NCBI GenBank assembly: GCA_963969345.1
Contig: OZ017767.1
Location: 2,728,001 to 2,792,000, forward strand
DNA from: Turbatrix aceti
Taxonomy: Eukaryota; Nematoda; Chromadorea; Rhabditida; Panagrolaimidae
Length of the DNA stretch: 64,000 nucleotides
Direction: 5' to 3'
A program made the position numbers and the translations under genes. The notes under the pieces were generated by a model. It saw only the letters and a list, made by a program, of their open reading frames with translations, made no database searches and had not been told where the DNA came from. Below are positions 55,740-64,000 of the stretch, one piece after another (position 1 is the stretch's first letter; each line of letters begins with the position of its first letter).

Positions 55740-56174
55740 TCAGAGTTCGGCCTGCTTCGCGGTCCAGGTGCGAGTCTTGTCCAAAGACGTTCTCGGTCGA
55801 CGATCCGCCTTGGGGGCCCAAGTGACGTGGATAGGGCAGACTTTTTCTTCCGAAGGAGAAGTGGATGGCGGATGCTCGGGTTTCACGGGGGCGGGGAGGC
55901 CCATCGCGGCGTTGCAATGGATGCAGGTCGTCGGCTCCAGGCTCAGCCGCTGTAGCTTGGCAGGTGGCGCCGTAGTTGATGACGACGCCGTCGGCATGGA
56001 GCAGCGCCGGTCGGTTTTGTCGATTTCTCGGACGAGCGTCACCCGCTTGGGGGCCCACGTGATACGGTCCTTGTCCAGGACGACGTCCGATAGGCGGGGG
56101 GCGTACTCCGGGGTGATGTTTGAGAGGCGAGAGGGGCGGCGAGGTGTGTCGACGGCAGCGGCAGGAGTGGACAT
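55740..56174 (-). CDS. B-type small WAPK/CxHC family protein (copy B3)
   Basis: A 144-residue B-type member, identical in layout to B1 and B2. It has LSLEPTT (as in B1, but with E) and LDKTRTW, the A-type form. Divergently paired with the A gene at 57207. The leader differs from B1/B2 further upstream (GCAAAAATCGCAAAGTTGTG). Confidence 0.72.
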   Translation of the reverse strand: MSTPAAAVDTPRRPSRLSNITPEYAPRLSDVVLDKDRITWAPKRVTLVREIDKTDRRCSMPTASSSTTAPPAKLQRLSLEPTTCIHCNAAMGLPAPVKPEHPPSTSPSEEKVCPIHVTWAPKADRRPRTSLDKTRTWTAKQAEL

Positions 56175-57206
56175 GTTTTGAAGTGAAGTTGATTATCTGA
56201 AAAAACTGACAATTGAACAAAAAATAGAAGCAAAAATCGCAAAGTTGTGCAGAACCGCAAACACGAATTACAAACAATATTAAACTGGTAAACGCGCGCG
56301 ATTGCCCTTTCCAGAAAACTTAGTAAGCACGACTCAACACATCCAACCGGCCAGAAGAATATGCACATGCGCACAGCCGAGTTCAAAGAGGTATCCGATA
56401 AACTTGTTGTTCCAAAATTGAGCGATAAGCGCAAGGAAAGAAAAAAGCGATTGAGCGGTGCGGTGCCAAATCGCTTTCATCTCCGCCAGACGGCACCGCT
56501 GCTTTAGGAAGTGGAAGTGCCCTCTAGAGCTCGCACCGCCGCAAAAGAAAAAGCGAAAGCATTTTGCCGATCACACTCTTTAGTGACAGTGTCATAAATG
56601 GCCCAAAAATGCAACTGGCTGCCAAAAAGTAGAGCTAGGTAAAATTTATGAATGCTAATGCTGAAAGTCTATGATTAGGAAGGACAGATTCACGAGGGTG
56701 GTCAAGACATTATTAAACCGGAGAATGACCGGTGAGACGACGCTAAACAATGTAAATATTTAACGGTTGTCGGAAGGGCACCTGGCAGTCGCATTGGCAT
56801 GCTGTGTATTTTTCCGCTAAAATTATCCAAGAAGGAGGCTTTCCCAGCGCGCGCACCACTGCGAGTATGTTCATGAGTAGTAGGCTCTGGATGTGCAACT
56901 CTTCGCGCCGCCCCCTCGTTTATCCCCGATAAGTTTAAGTTAACCATTTAGTATACTACTTCGACCAACCGTCTGCGCGGTGACTTTTCCGTTCCGCTCC
57001 CCACCTTTGCCATTGAATAATTTTTTATCCATTGGCTTAGCTTGCTTTGCATGTTGAGTTGTGCCTGAGCTTTCTGGACAAGTGATCTTACCTGCGCGTT
57101 GACATGTTCAATTGATTGTTGTTCGTGTCTGCAACTCCGCGTTCATTTTTGCTGTTCATTTTTTAGTGAACTATTTTTTTTCAGATAATCAACTTCACTT
57201 CACAAC
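56175..57206. promoter_or_regulatory. Bidirectional spacer between copies B3 (-) and A6 (+)
   Basis: A 1032-base head-to-head spacer with the conserved order, in the opposite orientation to the 34 and 53 kb spacers. GTTAACCATTTAGTATACTA lies at about 56938-56958. It includes the extra block (ATGCTAATGCTGAAAGTCTA near 56650) shared with the 34.8 kb spacer. Confidence 0.65.
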
Positions 57207-57581
57207 ATGTCCACCCCTGCCGTTGACACACCTAACCGCCCCCCTCGCCACTCGAACACTGTTACGTGGGCTCCCAAGCGGGTGTCGCTTAGCCGAGAAA
57301 TCAAGGAAGAACGGCGCTGCTCCATGCCAACGGCGTTGTCGTTGTCACCGACTACGGCGCCACCTGCCAAGCGGCTGCGCCTGGAGCCGACGACCTGCAT
57401 CCATTGCAACGCCGCGATGGGCCTCCCCGCTCCCGTGAAACCCGAGAATCCGCCATCCACTTCTCCTTCGGAAGAAAAAGTCTGCCCTATCCACGTCACT
57501 TGGGCCCCCAAGGCGGATCGTCGACCGAGAACGTCTTTGGACAAGACTCGCACCTGGACCGCGAAGCAGGCCGAACTCTAA
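57207..57581 (+). CDS. A-type small WAPK/CxHC family protein (copy A6)
   Basis: A 124-residue A-type member, near consensus, with RHSNTVTW and PENPPSTS variants shared with A8 at 62295. Both WAPK motifs and the CIHC/CPIH cluster are intact. The start lies 22 bases after TTTTTTTTCAG. Confidence 0.72.
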   Translation: MSTPAVDTPNRPPRHSNTVTWAPKRVSLSREIKEERRCSMPTALSLSPTTAPPAKRLRLEPTTCIHCNAAMGLPAPVKPENPPSTSPSEEKVCPIHVTWAPKADRRPRTSLDKTRTWTAKQAEL

Positions 57582-57941
57582 CGCTTCTCCTGATCGGCAT
57601 CTCTCCTTTTCACGTCGATGTTTTTGCCTTCTTGCTTCTGACGACTGATCAACGTCTACAAAATGCTATGCCTTGAATAGCGCCAAAAAAATACGGTCCA
57701 ATTGTCGAGATTTTTTTTCAATGTTTGCGTGATTAATTTTGATCCCGCATAATTGTGCTTTTATTATGTATTATAAAAATGTTTGTTCAGTTGTGGATTG
57801 ATTTTTTGGGCATGCGCACTTTTTTTGGGGCGGAAATAGTTGTGATCGTAGTTGCCAATTAATTTTTATTCAGTTGGCACAACATTGTTTTTTTGTGCAG
57901 TTTGTGGTCAAAGACAGCGGTCGTTGACGGCGCCTTGCCGC
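57582..57941 (+). repeat. A-type 3' tail, interrupted by the transposon
   Basis: The standard A tail up to TTTTTTTGTGCAG, then AAAGACAGCGGTCGTTGACGG leading to the target-site copy CTTGCCGC at 57934-57941. Confidence 0.6.
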
Positions 57942-58711
57942 TAGTGTTTGGCTGATATCAGGTTTTGCCTGATATCAGAGTCTGATACTGATAATGATAT
58001 CAGTATCAGTATCAATCAGGATGAGATTTAGTATCAGGATGATATCATGATATCGATTTTTCGTCCAAATATGCTTAAAAATACTGTTTTTTTTGCCATT
58101 TGCTCACAATTGATGTAAAAAATACTCATTTTTATGTCTCCGAGTAAAGTCATCCTCTAAATTAAACCGTTTTACTCTCATTTGAAAATGCGGCCCGTTT
58201 TTGACCACTGCATCGGCGGCCTGTTGAAAATCCTGATGCTCACACATTCTGTGCAACCAGGATTTTCTACCGCTCCTGAAATCGCTTCGCTTTTGAGCGG
58301 AGGCAGAGCAAGCGGTAAGAGACCGAAAAAATATAAAGCGGGAGTGGAGCCAGCGGCGTAATAAAAAAAAATGAGGTGCGCGAGCGTACATAATTTAGAA
58401 AAAAAGGAACGGGAGTGGGGAGAACGGTACAAAAAGTCAAATTAGAAAACCCTGTGTGCAACGCAATTTTTAGTGTTTTTTTGCAGTGCATAAACGTAAA
58501 GAAACAAAAACTTTAGCTTTTTTGGACGACAAAATGATAAATTTGTTCCAAAAAAAAATTTTCTGGGGTTAATTATCGAAACTATCATTAATACTGGTGA
58601 TATCATGATATCGTTCTGATATCATCCTGATATCAGTATTATATCATGATAGTGTTTGCAACTATCACTATCATATCATGATGGCAAAAAAACGGTATCA
58701 GCCAAACACTA
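57942..58711. mobile_element. Non-autonomous hAT-like transposon (770 bp)
   Basis: Terminal inverted repeats TAGTGTTTGGCTGATA (left) and TATCAGCCAAACACTA (right) bound the element, and an 8-bp direct repeat CTTGCCGC flanks it (57934-57941 and 58712-58719). An 8-bp target duplication with ends fitting TARNG is diagnostic of the hAT superfamily. The subterminal regions are packed with TGATATCA-type palindromes, as expected for transposase-binding sites. The interior has no transposase frame. A related sequence without the insert lies at about 52315-52365 (minus strand) in another repeat copy. Confidence 0.88.
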
Positions 58712-59472
58712 CTTGCCGCACATCCACTGGATACATTTTTTTGAGGAATTTATTATGCATACTTGTGATCAAAGTTGGAATAAATTTATATTTCGGTAAC
58801 ACGACTTTGTTTTTTTTGCGCAGTTGCAGAGCTCGGCCGAGACATGCTATTTTTGAAAATGTTGGCAGATGCGTCAGCAGACGTGGTGAAAAAAGTATGA
58901 CGACAATTTTTTTACCGTTTTGCTTCAAAATGTCAAAAATTTTTATTTTTTTTGAAATATTCTGGTAATTTTGAGTGCTTACGGTTCTAAAAAATATTTG
59001 TATTTTCTTCAATTTTTGAATTCAAATTGTTACCGCAGCCGATAGCCTTTTGCTTTAAAAAAGAATGCCGCAATCATACTGGATGCGCATCGAAGTGCGA
59101 GCATACCTTTGGGGCCGCAACCCGGGCTTTTCCGTCCACTCATCACAAAATTTTTGGAACAGGCTGACAGGTCTGACGTCTCGAACGACTTGTGCGCGAC
59201 AACATTTGAGACGCGACCAAGTGCGAACGTACCTTACAGGTGCCATCGCAGTACCTTACATCTTGGATGGTTTGAAAACAGATTTTGTTATACAGACAAG
59301 TTTGAAAAATATTCGACGACACCTTGTCAAGCACTTCTTTCGTGACAATGCCGTAAATAGCACCAAACATGTCAAAAAGTAAAACAAGGTAAAACTTATA
59401 AACGCTACATTTTCATCAATTCGTATTTATTACAAACATTGAATAGTTGAAACAGCACATCATGTCCGAATA
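58712..59472 (-). repeat. B-type 3' tail of the decayed copy at 59473
   Basis: Begins with the second target-site copy CTTGCCGC, then the distal B tail (GCACATCCACTGGATACATT, GCGCAGTTGCAGAGCTCGGC) and the proximal tail with AGTGCGAACGTACCTTACAG. It carries the weak sense frame 59143-59370. Confidence 0.6.
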
Positions 59473-59575
59473 AAGCTTTGCAATGGATACAGGGCGTCTG
59501 CTTGGCACTTGACGCTGAAGTCGATGACGACGCCGTTGGCATTTAGCAGCGCCGGGAGGCTTGGACATGTCCTGG
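59473..59575 (-). pseudogene. Internally deleted B-type family member
   Basis: On the minus strand the leader (CAGATAATCAACTTTACCTA) and ATG are kept (MSKPPGAA), but the WAPK region is deleted. In a shifted frame the remainder reads MPTASSSTSASSAK, TPCIHC, then runs into the tail, so CPIH and the second WAPK are gone. Non-functional as a family protein. It sits in the B slot opposite the A gene at 60729. Confidence 0.75.
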
Positions 59576-60728
59576 TAGGTAAAGTTGATTATCTGGAAAA
59601 ATGAACAAAAGCAAAAAAACGCAAAGATGTGGAATGTCGCGAACACGAATTACAAACAATTATTAGACAGTTAATCGCGCGCGATTGCCCCTTCCAAAAA
59701 AATTAAGCATTTTCAACACCAGGAATTCTCACAGTTAGCCAGGACAAACAGGTATCCGATAAACTCGTAATGTCAAAATAGAGCGATAAGCGCAAATGAA
59801 CAGAACAGAAATCGGACGGTGGCATCTCCGGCAGACGGCACCGCTTCAGGGAGTGGCAAGGGCTTGTCCGACCTGCCGAAAAACAAGATAAAGCGTTTCA
59901 TGACCTTTGTAAGGAATACATTGCGCGAAGCAAAAAATGTAAAAGAACTGTGCCGAGCACTCCCTTCAACGACAGTGTTGTAAACGGCACAAAAAACTGT
60001 ACTGACTGCGCCATAAAAATTGTTATATTTTTTTACCATATATTTTTTTCCGGAGTAAACAGTGATTGCATAATGAGTTTCACCGCATCCGATAGGGTCA
60101 ATGAAGGTGACTGTTCATTACCGGTGTATCAAAACTTTTTTTTCATTATACAGTAATTTGCTTTTATGTAATAACACATGTTGTTTGCTTTTCGTTTAAA
60201 TTTTTTGTTAGTATTTTTTGAATCATTTACACATGTAAATATTTTACAAAAATCTTTTTTCTTAAGTTTTCCAAGTCCCAGGTGTCGGAACGGGCGGGGC
60301 ACCTGGCACATAGTAGCAATGGCCTGCTGAGTTTTTTCCCGCCCCAAATTATCCAGGAAAGCGGTGTTCCCAGCCGCGCACCACTGTGAGTCCATGAGTA
60401 GGCCTTGGATTTGCAACTCTTCGCGCCGCCCCCTCGTTTATCCCCGATAAGTTTAAGTTAACCATTTAGTATACTACTTCGACCAACCGTCTGCGCGGTG
60501 ACTTTTCCGTTTCGCTCCCCAACCATGGAATAATTTTTTATCCATTGGCTTAGCTTGCTTTGCATGGCATCGCTTTGCATGTTGTGCCTGAGCTTTCTGG
60601 ACAAGTGATCTTGCCTGTGCGTTCACATGTTCAATTGATTGTTGTTCGTGTCTGCAACTCCGCGTTTATTTTTGCTGTTCATTTTTTAATGGACTATTTT
60701 TTTCAGATAAGCAACTTCACTTCACAAC
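59576..60728. promoter_or_regulatory. Bidirectional spacer between the decayed B copy (-) and A7 (+)
   Basis: About 1.15 kb. The A half is standard, with GTTAACCATTTAGTATACTA at about 60457-60476. The B half differs: 59850-60300 matches 9340-9800 instead (CTTGTCCGACCTGCCGAAAA, TTACCGGTGTATCAAAACTT), so this unit and the one at 10224 share a distinct spacer type. Confidence 0.6.
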
Positions 60729-61104
60729 ATGTCCACCCCTGCCGTTGCACACACCTGACCGCCCCCCTCGCCACTCGAGCACTGTTACGTGGGCTCCCAA
60801 GCGGGTGTCGCTTAGCCGAGAAATCAAGGAAGAACGGCGCTGCTCCATGCCAACGGCGTTGTCGTTGTCACCGACTACGGCGCCACCTGCCAAGCGGCTG
60901 CGCCTGGAGCCGACGACGTGCATCCATTGCAACGCCGCGATGGGCCTCCCCGCTCCCGTGAAACCCGAGAATCCGCCATCCACTTCTCCTTCGGAAGAAA
61001 AAGTCTGCCCTATCCACGTCACTTGGGCCCCCAAGGCGGATCGTCGACCGAGAACGTCTTTGGACAAGACTCGCACCTGGACCGCGAAGCAGGCCGAACT
61101 CTAA
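60729..61104 (+). pseudogene. A-type family member with a one-base insertion (copy A7)
   Basis: The expected ATG at 60729 reads MSTPAVAHT and then stops at 60756-60758, because the sequence is GTTGCACACACC where intact copies have GTTGACACACC. After that point the A frame is fully preserved (PDRPPRHSS, both WAPK motifs, CIHC, CPIH, TAKQAEL). There is no downstream ATG before the first WAPK motif, so the product is probably lost unless a non-AUG start or sequencing error applies. Recent, because nothing else has decayed. Confidence 0.7.
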
Positions 61105-61528
61105 CGCTTCTCCGATCGCCATCTCTCATTTTCACGTCGATGTTTCCGCCTTCTTGCTTCTGACGACTGATCAACGTCCACAAAATGCTATGCCTTTAAT
61201 AGCGCCAAAAAAAAATACGATCCAATGTTGACTTTTCGAGATTTTTTTCAATGTTTGCGGGATTAATTTTGATCCCGCATAATTGTGCTTTTATTATGTA
61301 TTATAAAAATGTTTGTTCAGTTGTGGATTGATTTTTTGGGCATTTGCACTTTTTTGGGGCGGAAATAGGTGTGATCGAAGTTGCCAGTTAATTTTCATTC
61401 AGTTGACACAACATTGCGTTTTGTGCAACTGGTTACCACGACAGCGGTCGACGGCGTCTTGCCGCACATTCCCGCCAAATCCTGAGCGATTGGACATCGA
61501 GTCGAGCCGCTCGACTATAAATATTATA
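61105..61528 (+). repeat. A-type 3' tail of copy A7
   Basis: The standard A tail to about 61410, then a short diverged stretch (TTGCCGCACATTCCCGCC, AGTCGAGCCGCTCGACT) leading to the carboxypeptidase fragment. AGTCGAGC/GCTCGACT forms a small palindrome, also seen near 33540-33570 as CGAGCGGCTCGGCTCG. Confidence 0.5.
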
Positions 61529-61696
61529 ATCGACGTTGCTGGATTTTGGACACCCTACTCCAAAAATGTGGATTTCCTGACAGTTTGGGGCGCGGGACAC
61601 TTTGTACCAATGAACAAGCCCCGTGAAGCTCTGCAGATGATCTACAATTTTGTTCATCAGCGAAATTACTCGGAACCCATTCCTTCAAACGTCTGA
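61529..61696 (+). pseudogene. Serine carboxypeptidase (peptidase S10) C-terminal fragment
   Basis: The frame reads IDVAGFWTPYSKNV, FLTVWGAGHFVPMNKP, then REALQMIYNFVHQRNY and a stop. GAGHxVPxxKPxxAL is the signature around the catalytic His of S10 serine carboxypeptidases. Only this last exon-sized piece (about 55 residues) is present; the Ser and Asp regions are absent and the upstream sequence is repeat tail. The open frame extends upstream through the repeat to an ATG at 61313 (MFSCGLIFWAF...), but that part is not carboxypeptidase. It is a captured or left-over fragment. Confidence 0.75.
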
Positions 61697-62294
61697 CGTT
61701 TGTTCAATCTTGAATACGTCTCTTTGCATTGAATATGTATGCCAATGTTATTTTATTTTGCATTTTTGGTGAAAGGTTATTCTTATTTTGTTTTCTAAAA
61801 ATATAAAAAATGGTATATTTGTGTGAATCGATCTGCGTTCAGGGACAAGTGTGTTTACGCTTTTATATTGGAACTATTTTTTATGCTTCTGCTGTTGTCA
61901 AAAAGTTATTATTACCTGCGGTGCCATATCAGAGAGCCCCGCCGCTTTTGTCGAACAACCAAGCATGTTTTATGACTTCTGTCACCAATGGCACTGCGCG
62001 TCGCTAAAAAAAACTGCGCCGAGCACTCCCTTCAGTACCACAACTATTTTCACCCTAAAAAAGCGCAACTGCCCAAAAAATCAATCCACAACTGAACAAA
62101 CATTTTTTATAATAATAATAGCACAAGATCAAAATTAATCACGCAAACATGGAAAAAAAATCTCGACAATTCAACATGAATCGTATTTTTTTGGCGCTAT
62201 TCAGGGCATAGCATTTTGTAGACGTTGGTCAGTCGTCAGAAGCAAGAAGGAGGAAACATCGACGTGAAAATGAGAGATGGCGATCGGAGAAACT
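61697..62294. other. Fragment 3' flank and A-type 3' tail of copy A8
   Basis: 61697-62030 is AT-rich flank with no gene. 62040-62290 is the A tail, minus strand (CAATCCACAACTGAACAAAC). Confidence 0.45.
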
Positions 62295-62669
62295 TCAGAG
62301 TTCGGCCTGTTTCGCGGTCCAGGTGCGAGTCTTGTCCAAAGACGTTCTCGGTCGACGATCCGCCTTGGGGGCCCAAGTGACGTGGATAGGGCAGACTTTT
62401 TCTTCCGAAGGAGAAGTGGATGGCGGATTCTCGGGTTTCACGGGGGCGGGGAGGCCCATCGCGGCGTTGCAATGGATGCAGGTCGTCGGCTCCAGGCGCA
62501 GCCGCTTGGCAGGTGGCGCCGTAGTCGGTGACAACGACAACGCCGTTGGCATGGAGCAGCGCCGTTCTTCCTTGATTTCTCGGCTAAGCGACACCCGCTT
62601 GGGAGCCCACGTAACAGTGTTCGAGTAGCGAGGGGGGCGGTTAGGTGTGTCAACGGCAGGGGTGGACAT
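62295..62669 (-). CDS. A-type small WAPK/CxHC family protein (copy A8)
   Basis: A 124-residue A-type member with all motifs intact (RYSNTVTWAPK, CIHC, PENPPSTS, CPIH, LDKTRTW). Its leader keeps the acceptor, but the conserved spacer stops near 62780 and runs into unique sequence, so this copy lacks a head-to-head B partner. It marks the right edge of the repeat cluster. Confidence 0.7.
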   Translation of the reverse strand: MSTPAVDTPNRPPRYSNTVTWAPKRVSLSREIKEERRCSMPTALSLSPTTAPPAKRLRLEPTTCIHCNAAMGLPAPVKPENPPSTSPSEEKVCPIHVTWAPKADRRPRTSLDKTRTWTAKQAEL

Positions 62670-64000
62670 GTTGTGAAGTGAACGTTGATTATCTGAAAAA
62701 AAATGTAAATTGAAAAATAAACAGAAACAAGAAGCGCGAAGTTATGCAACGTCGCAAACAGAAATTATTTACAAACAATTATAAGAGTCAAAAAAGAAGA
62801 TAAAGCATATTTTATAAAATTTGACCGAAAATGCCCCGTGTGCACAGTGCATCGCAGTAAACTTCCAGGCATCCAGATACAAACCCAAAAACATGCTTGT
62901 CTCAAAACAAAATTTTATGATAATACGGACCTCAAAAAAAACTGTAGCAGGATGGCAAAGAAGGGATGGAATTTGTTACGGAATTCCCTTCTGAAAAATA
63001 ATTACTCGGAAAATTTCGCCAAATTGATAAAGACGATGTAAAAATTTTGGACAAATTTATTATTTTTATCAATTTCCGTTTGCTATATAATTTTAATTGT
63101 AATTTGATCAAACTATAAAAAAATGACTTTTTGAAATATACTATTTATAATTTTGGAATAAATATAAAATACCACAGGAATTCGAATAGGAATTTTGCCA
63201 CCATGTACTGCGGTGAATCCGTAAAATATCCGCAAACAACAAACCTGAATCCACTTCTCGTCGTAGACGGTACACGAGTCATCCGAGTGCCAGTGCCACC
63301 GCCGACCATGCGTAAGCGGAGAACAAAGGCACGTTGAAGCATGAATCCAGCTTGTAAAACCTAAAATCAAAATAACATGGAAAATGCCATCGCCCGCGTG
63401 TTTCACTCGATGCCACGGACTGAAACTAACAAATAACTCAGAGTAGACTTCTCCACGCCAACAAAGACAAAGAGCACGAACATGCAAATTGGATCACAAA
63501 TAGCAAAAATTGTCCACGAACAGGCAGAAAAGAGATGGATTGGCAAATCAAAAAAAAACGCAGAAACCAGCAAAAAAGGCAGGCAAGGCAATGGCCAGAC
63601 AGAGGACAGTTTGTACGTGTACGCGCACGCACACACGCAGACTGTTCTCTTAATCCTGGAGGCCGGGATTAGTCCAAAAAATTATACAAAAAATTGAAAA
63701 AAAAATCCGCGACATAATAAAAATCACGATAAAGTGTCAATGCCATGCCAGTCACCTGAAGACTGCTCCGGCGACAGAAAACAATGATAAAAGTGAACGC
63801 GAATCGATGACGGCGATTCGAGTCCTCAGGTGATAAAAAAGGGATGCCAAGGAAGAAAAAAGTGGACTGAGGATCTGACGAATGCTATGCTATCCTGGAT
63901 TGGAAAAAAATAAACAAGAATCAAGAGGAAACAAAGAAATCAGCGGGATCACCACGCGCAGAAAAAAGAGACTCATCATTGATCAGGTGCACGCAGAAAA
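62670..64000. other. Right edge of the cluster and unique sequence
   Basis: 62670-62780 is a truncated family leader. Beyond it no gene could be supported. A minus-strand segment at about 63260-63360 (HSDDSCTVYDEKWIQ, followed by a GTTTGT donor) could be an exon of a gene lying mostly to the right, but there is too little to name it. Confidence 0.35.

Noticed and set aside
57942..58711. Satellite or microsatellite explanation for the TGATATCA-rich sequence
   Set aside because: Defined terminal inverted repeats, an 8-bp target duplication and an empty paralogous site make it a transposon.
1..64000. Prokaryotic origin, operons or CRISPR
   Set aside because: Spliced genes with eukaryote-specific families (kinesin, NEK, WDR20) and a nuclear tRNA with internal A and B boxes; no regularly spaced repeats.

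Overview
The window is eukaryotic nuclear DNA and most probably from a nematode. Introns are short (about 45-60 bases) and A/T-rich, and most end in TTTTCAG or TTTTAG. Several start codons lie 10-25 bases after such an acceptor, as expected for spliced-leader trans-splicing or 5' UTR introns. The recognisable genes (a kinesin-3-like motor, a globin, WDR20, a NEK6/7-type kinase, MCFD2-like EF-hand proteins, a nuclear tRNA-Gly) fit that reading. No genus can be named. There are no rRNA genes, CRISPR arrays or prokaryotic operons.

Layout. (1) 0-14.7 kb is an accessory region. It holds four members of an amplified small-protein family and a tandem segmental duplication carrying two paralogous single-pass membrane proteins, X1 (4895-7205, broken by a stop codon) and X2 (11616-13648, intact). 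(2) 15-32.6 kb is a conserved, gene-like core: three tandem MCFD2-like genes (minus), a kinesin-3-like gene (minus) with a tRNA-Gly(GCC) in an intron, a globin (plus), WDR20 (minus) and a NEK6/7-like kinase (plus). (3) 33-36.4 kb is an island of the same small-protein family. (4) 36.5-51.6 kb holds poorly recognisable spliced genes, mostly on the minus strand and encoding disordered Ser/Pro/Ala-rich or acidic proteins, plus a hairpin-rich module at 40.0-41.4 kb. (5) 51.8-62.7 kb is a second large cluster of the small-protein family, with a non-autonomous hAT-like transposon, a serine carboxypeptidase fragment and a degenerate family member. (6) The last 1.3 kb shows no supportable gene.

The most unusual system is the small-protein family. 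Eleven copies of 124-144 codons (ten uninterrupted, one frameshifted near its start), one divergent 107-residue relative and three decayed copies are present. The main proteins carry two [VI]TWAPK motifs and a CxHC...CPxH cluster that could bind zinc. I do not recognise the family. Two subfamilies (A, 124 aa; B, 144 aa) are arranged in five head-to-head A/B pairs, each sharing a roughly 0.9-1.2 kb intergenic segment. In one pair the B slot holds an A-type coding sequence within B-type flanks, which looks like gene conversion. In another the B member is decayed.

How the genes might work together can only be inferred. The core genes look like ordinary housekeeping or cilia/signalling genes. The accessory clusters look like a rapidly duplicating gene system, either selfish or host-adopted, linked to X1/X2 in the left cluster because each X gene lies just downstream of a family member. 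Gene models were built by hand from splice signals and reading-frame phase, and every multi-exon model described as closed keeps frame across all of its junctions.
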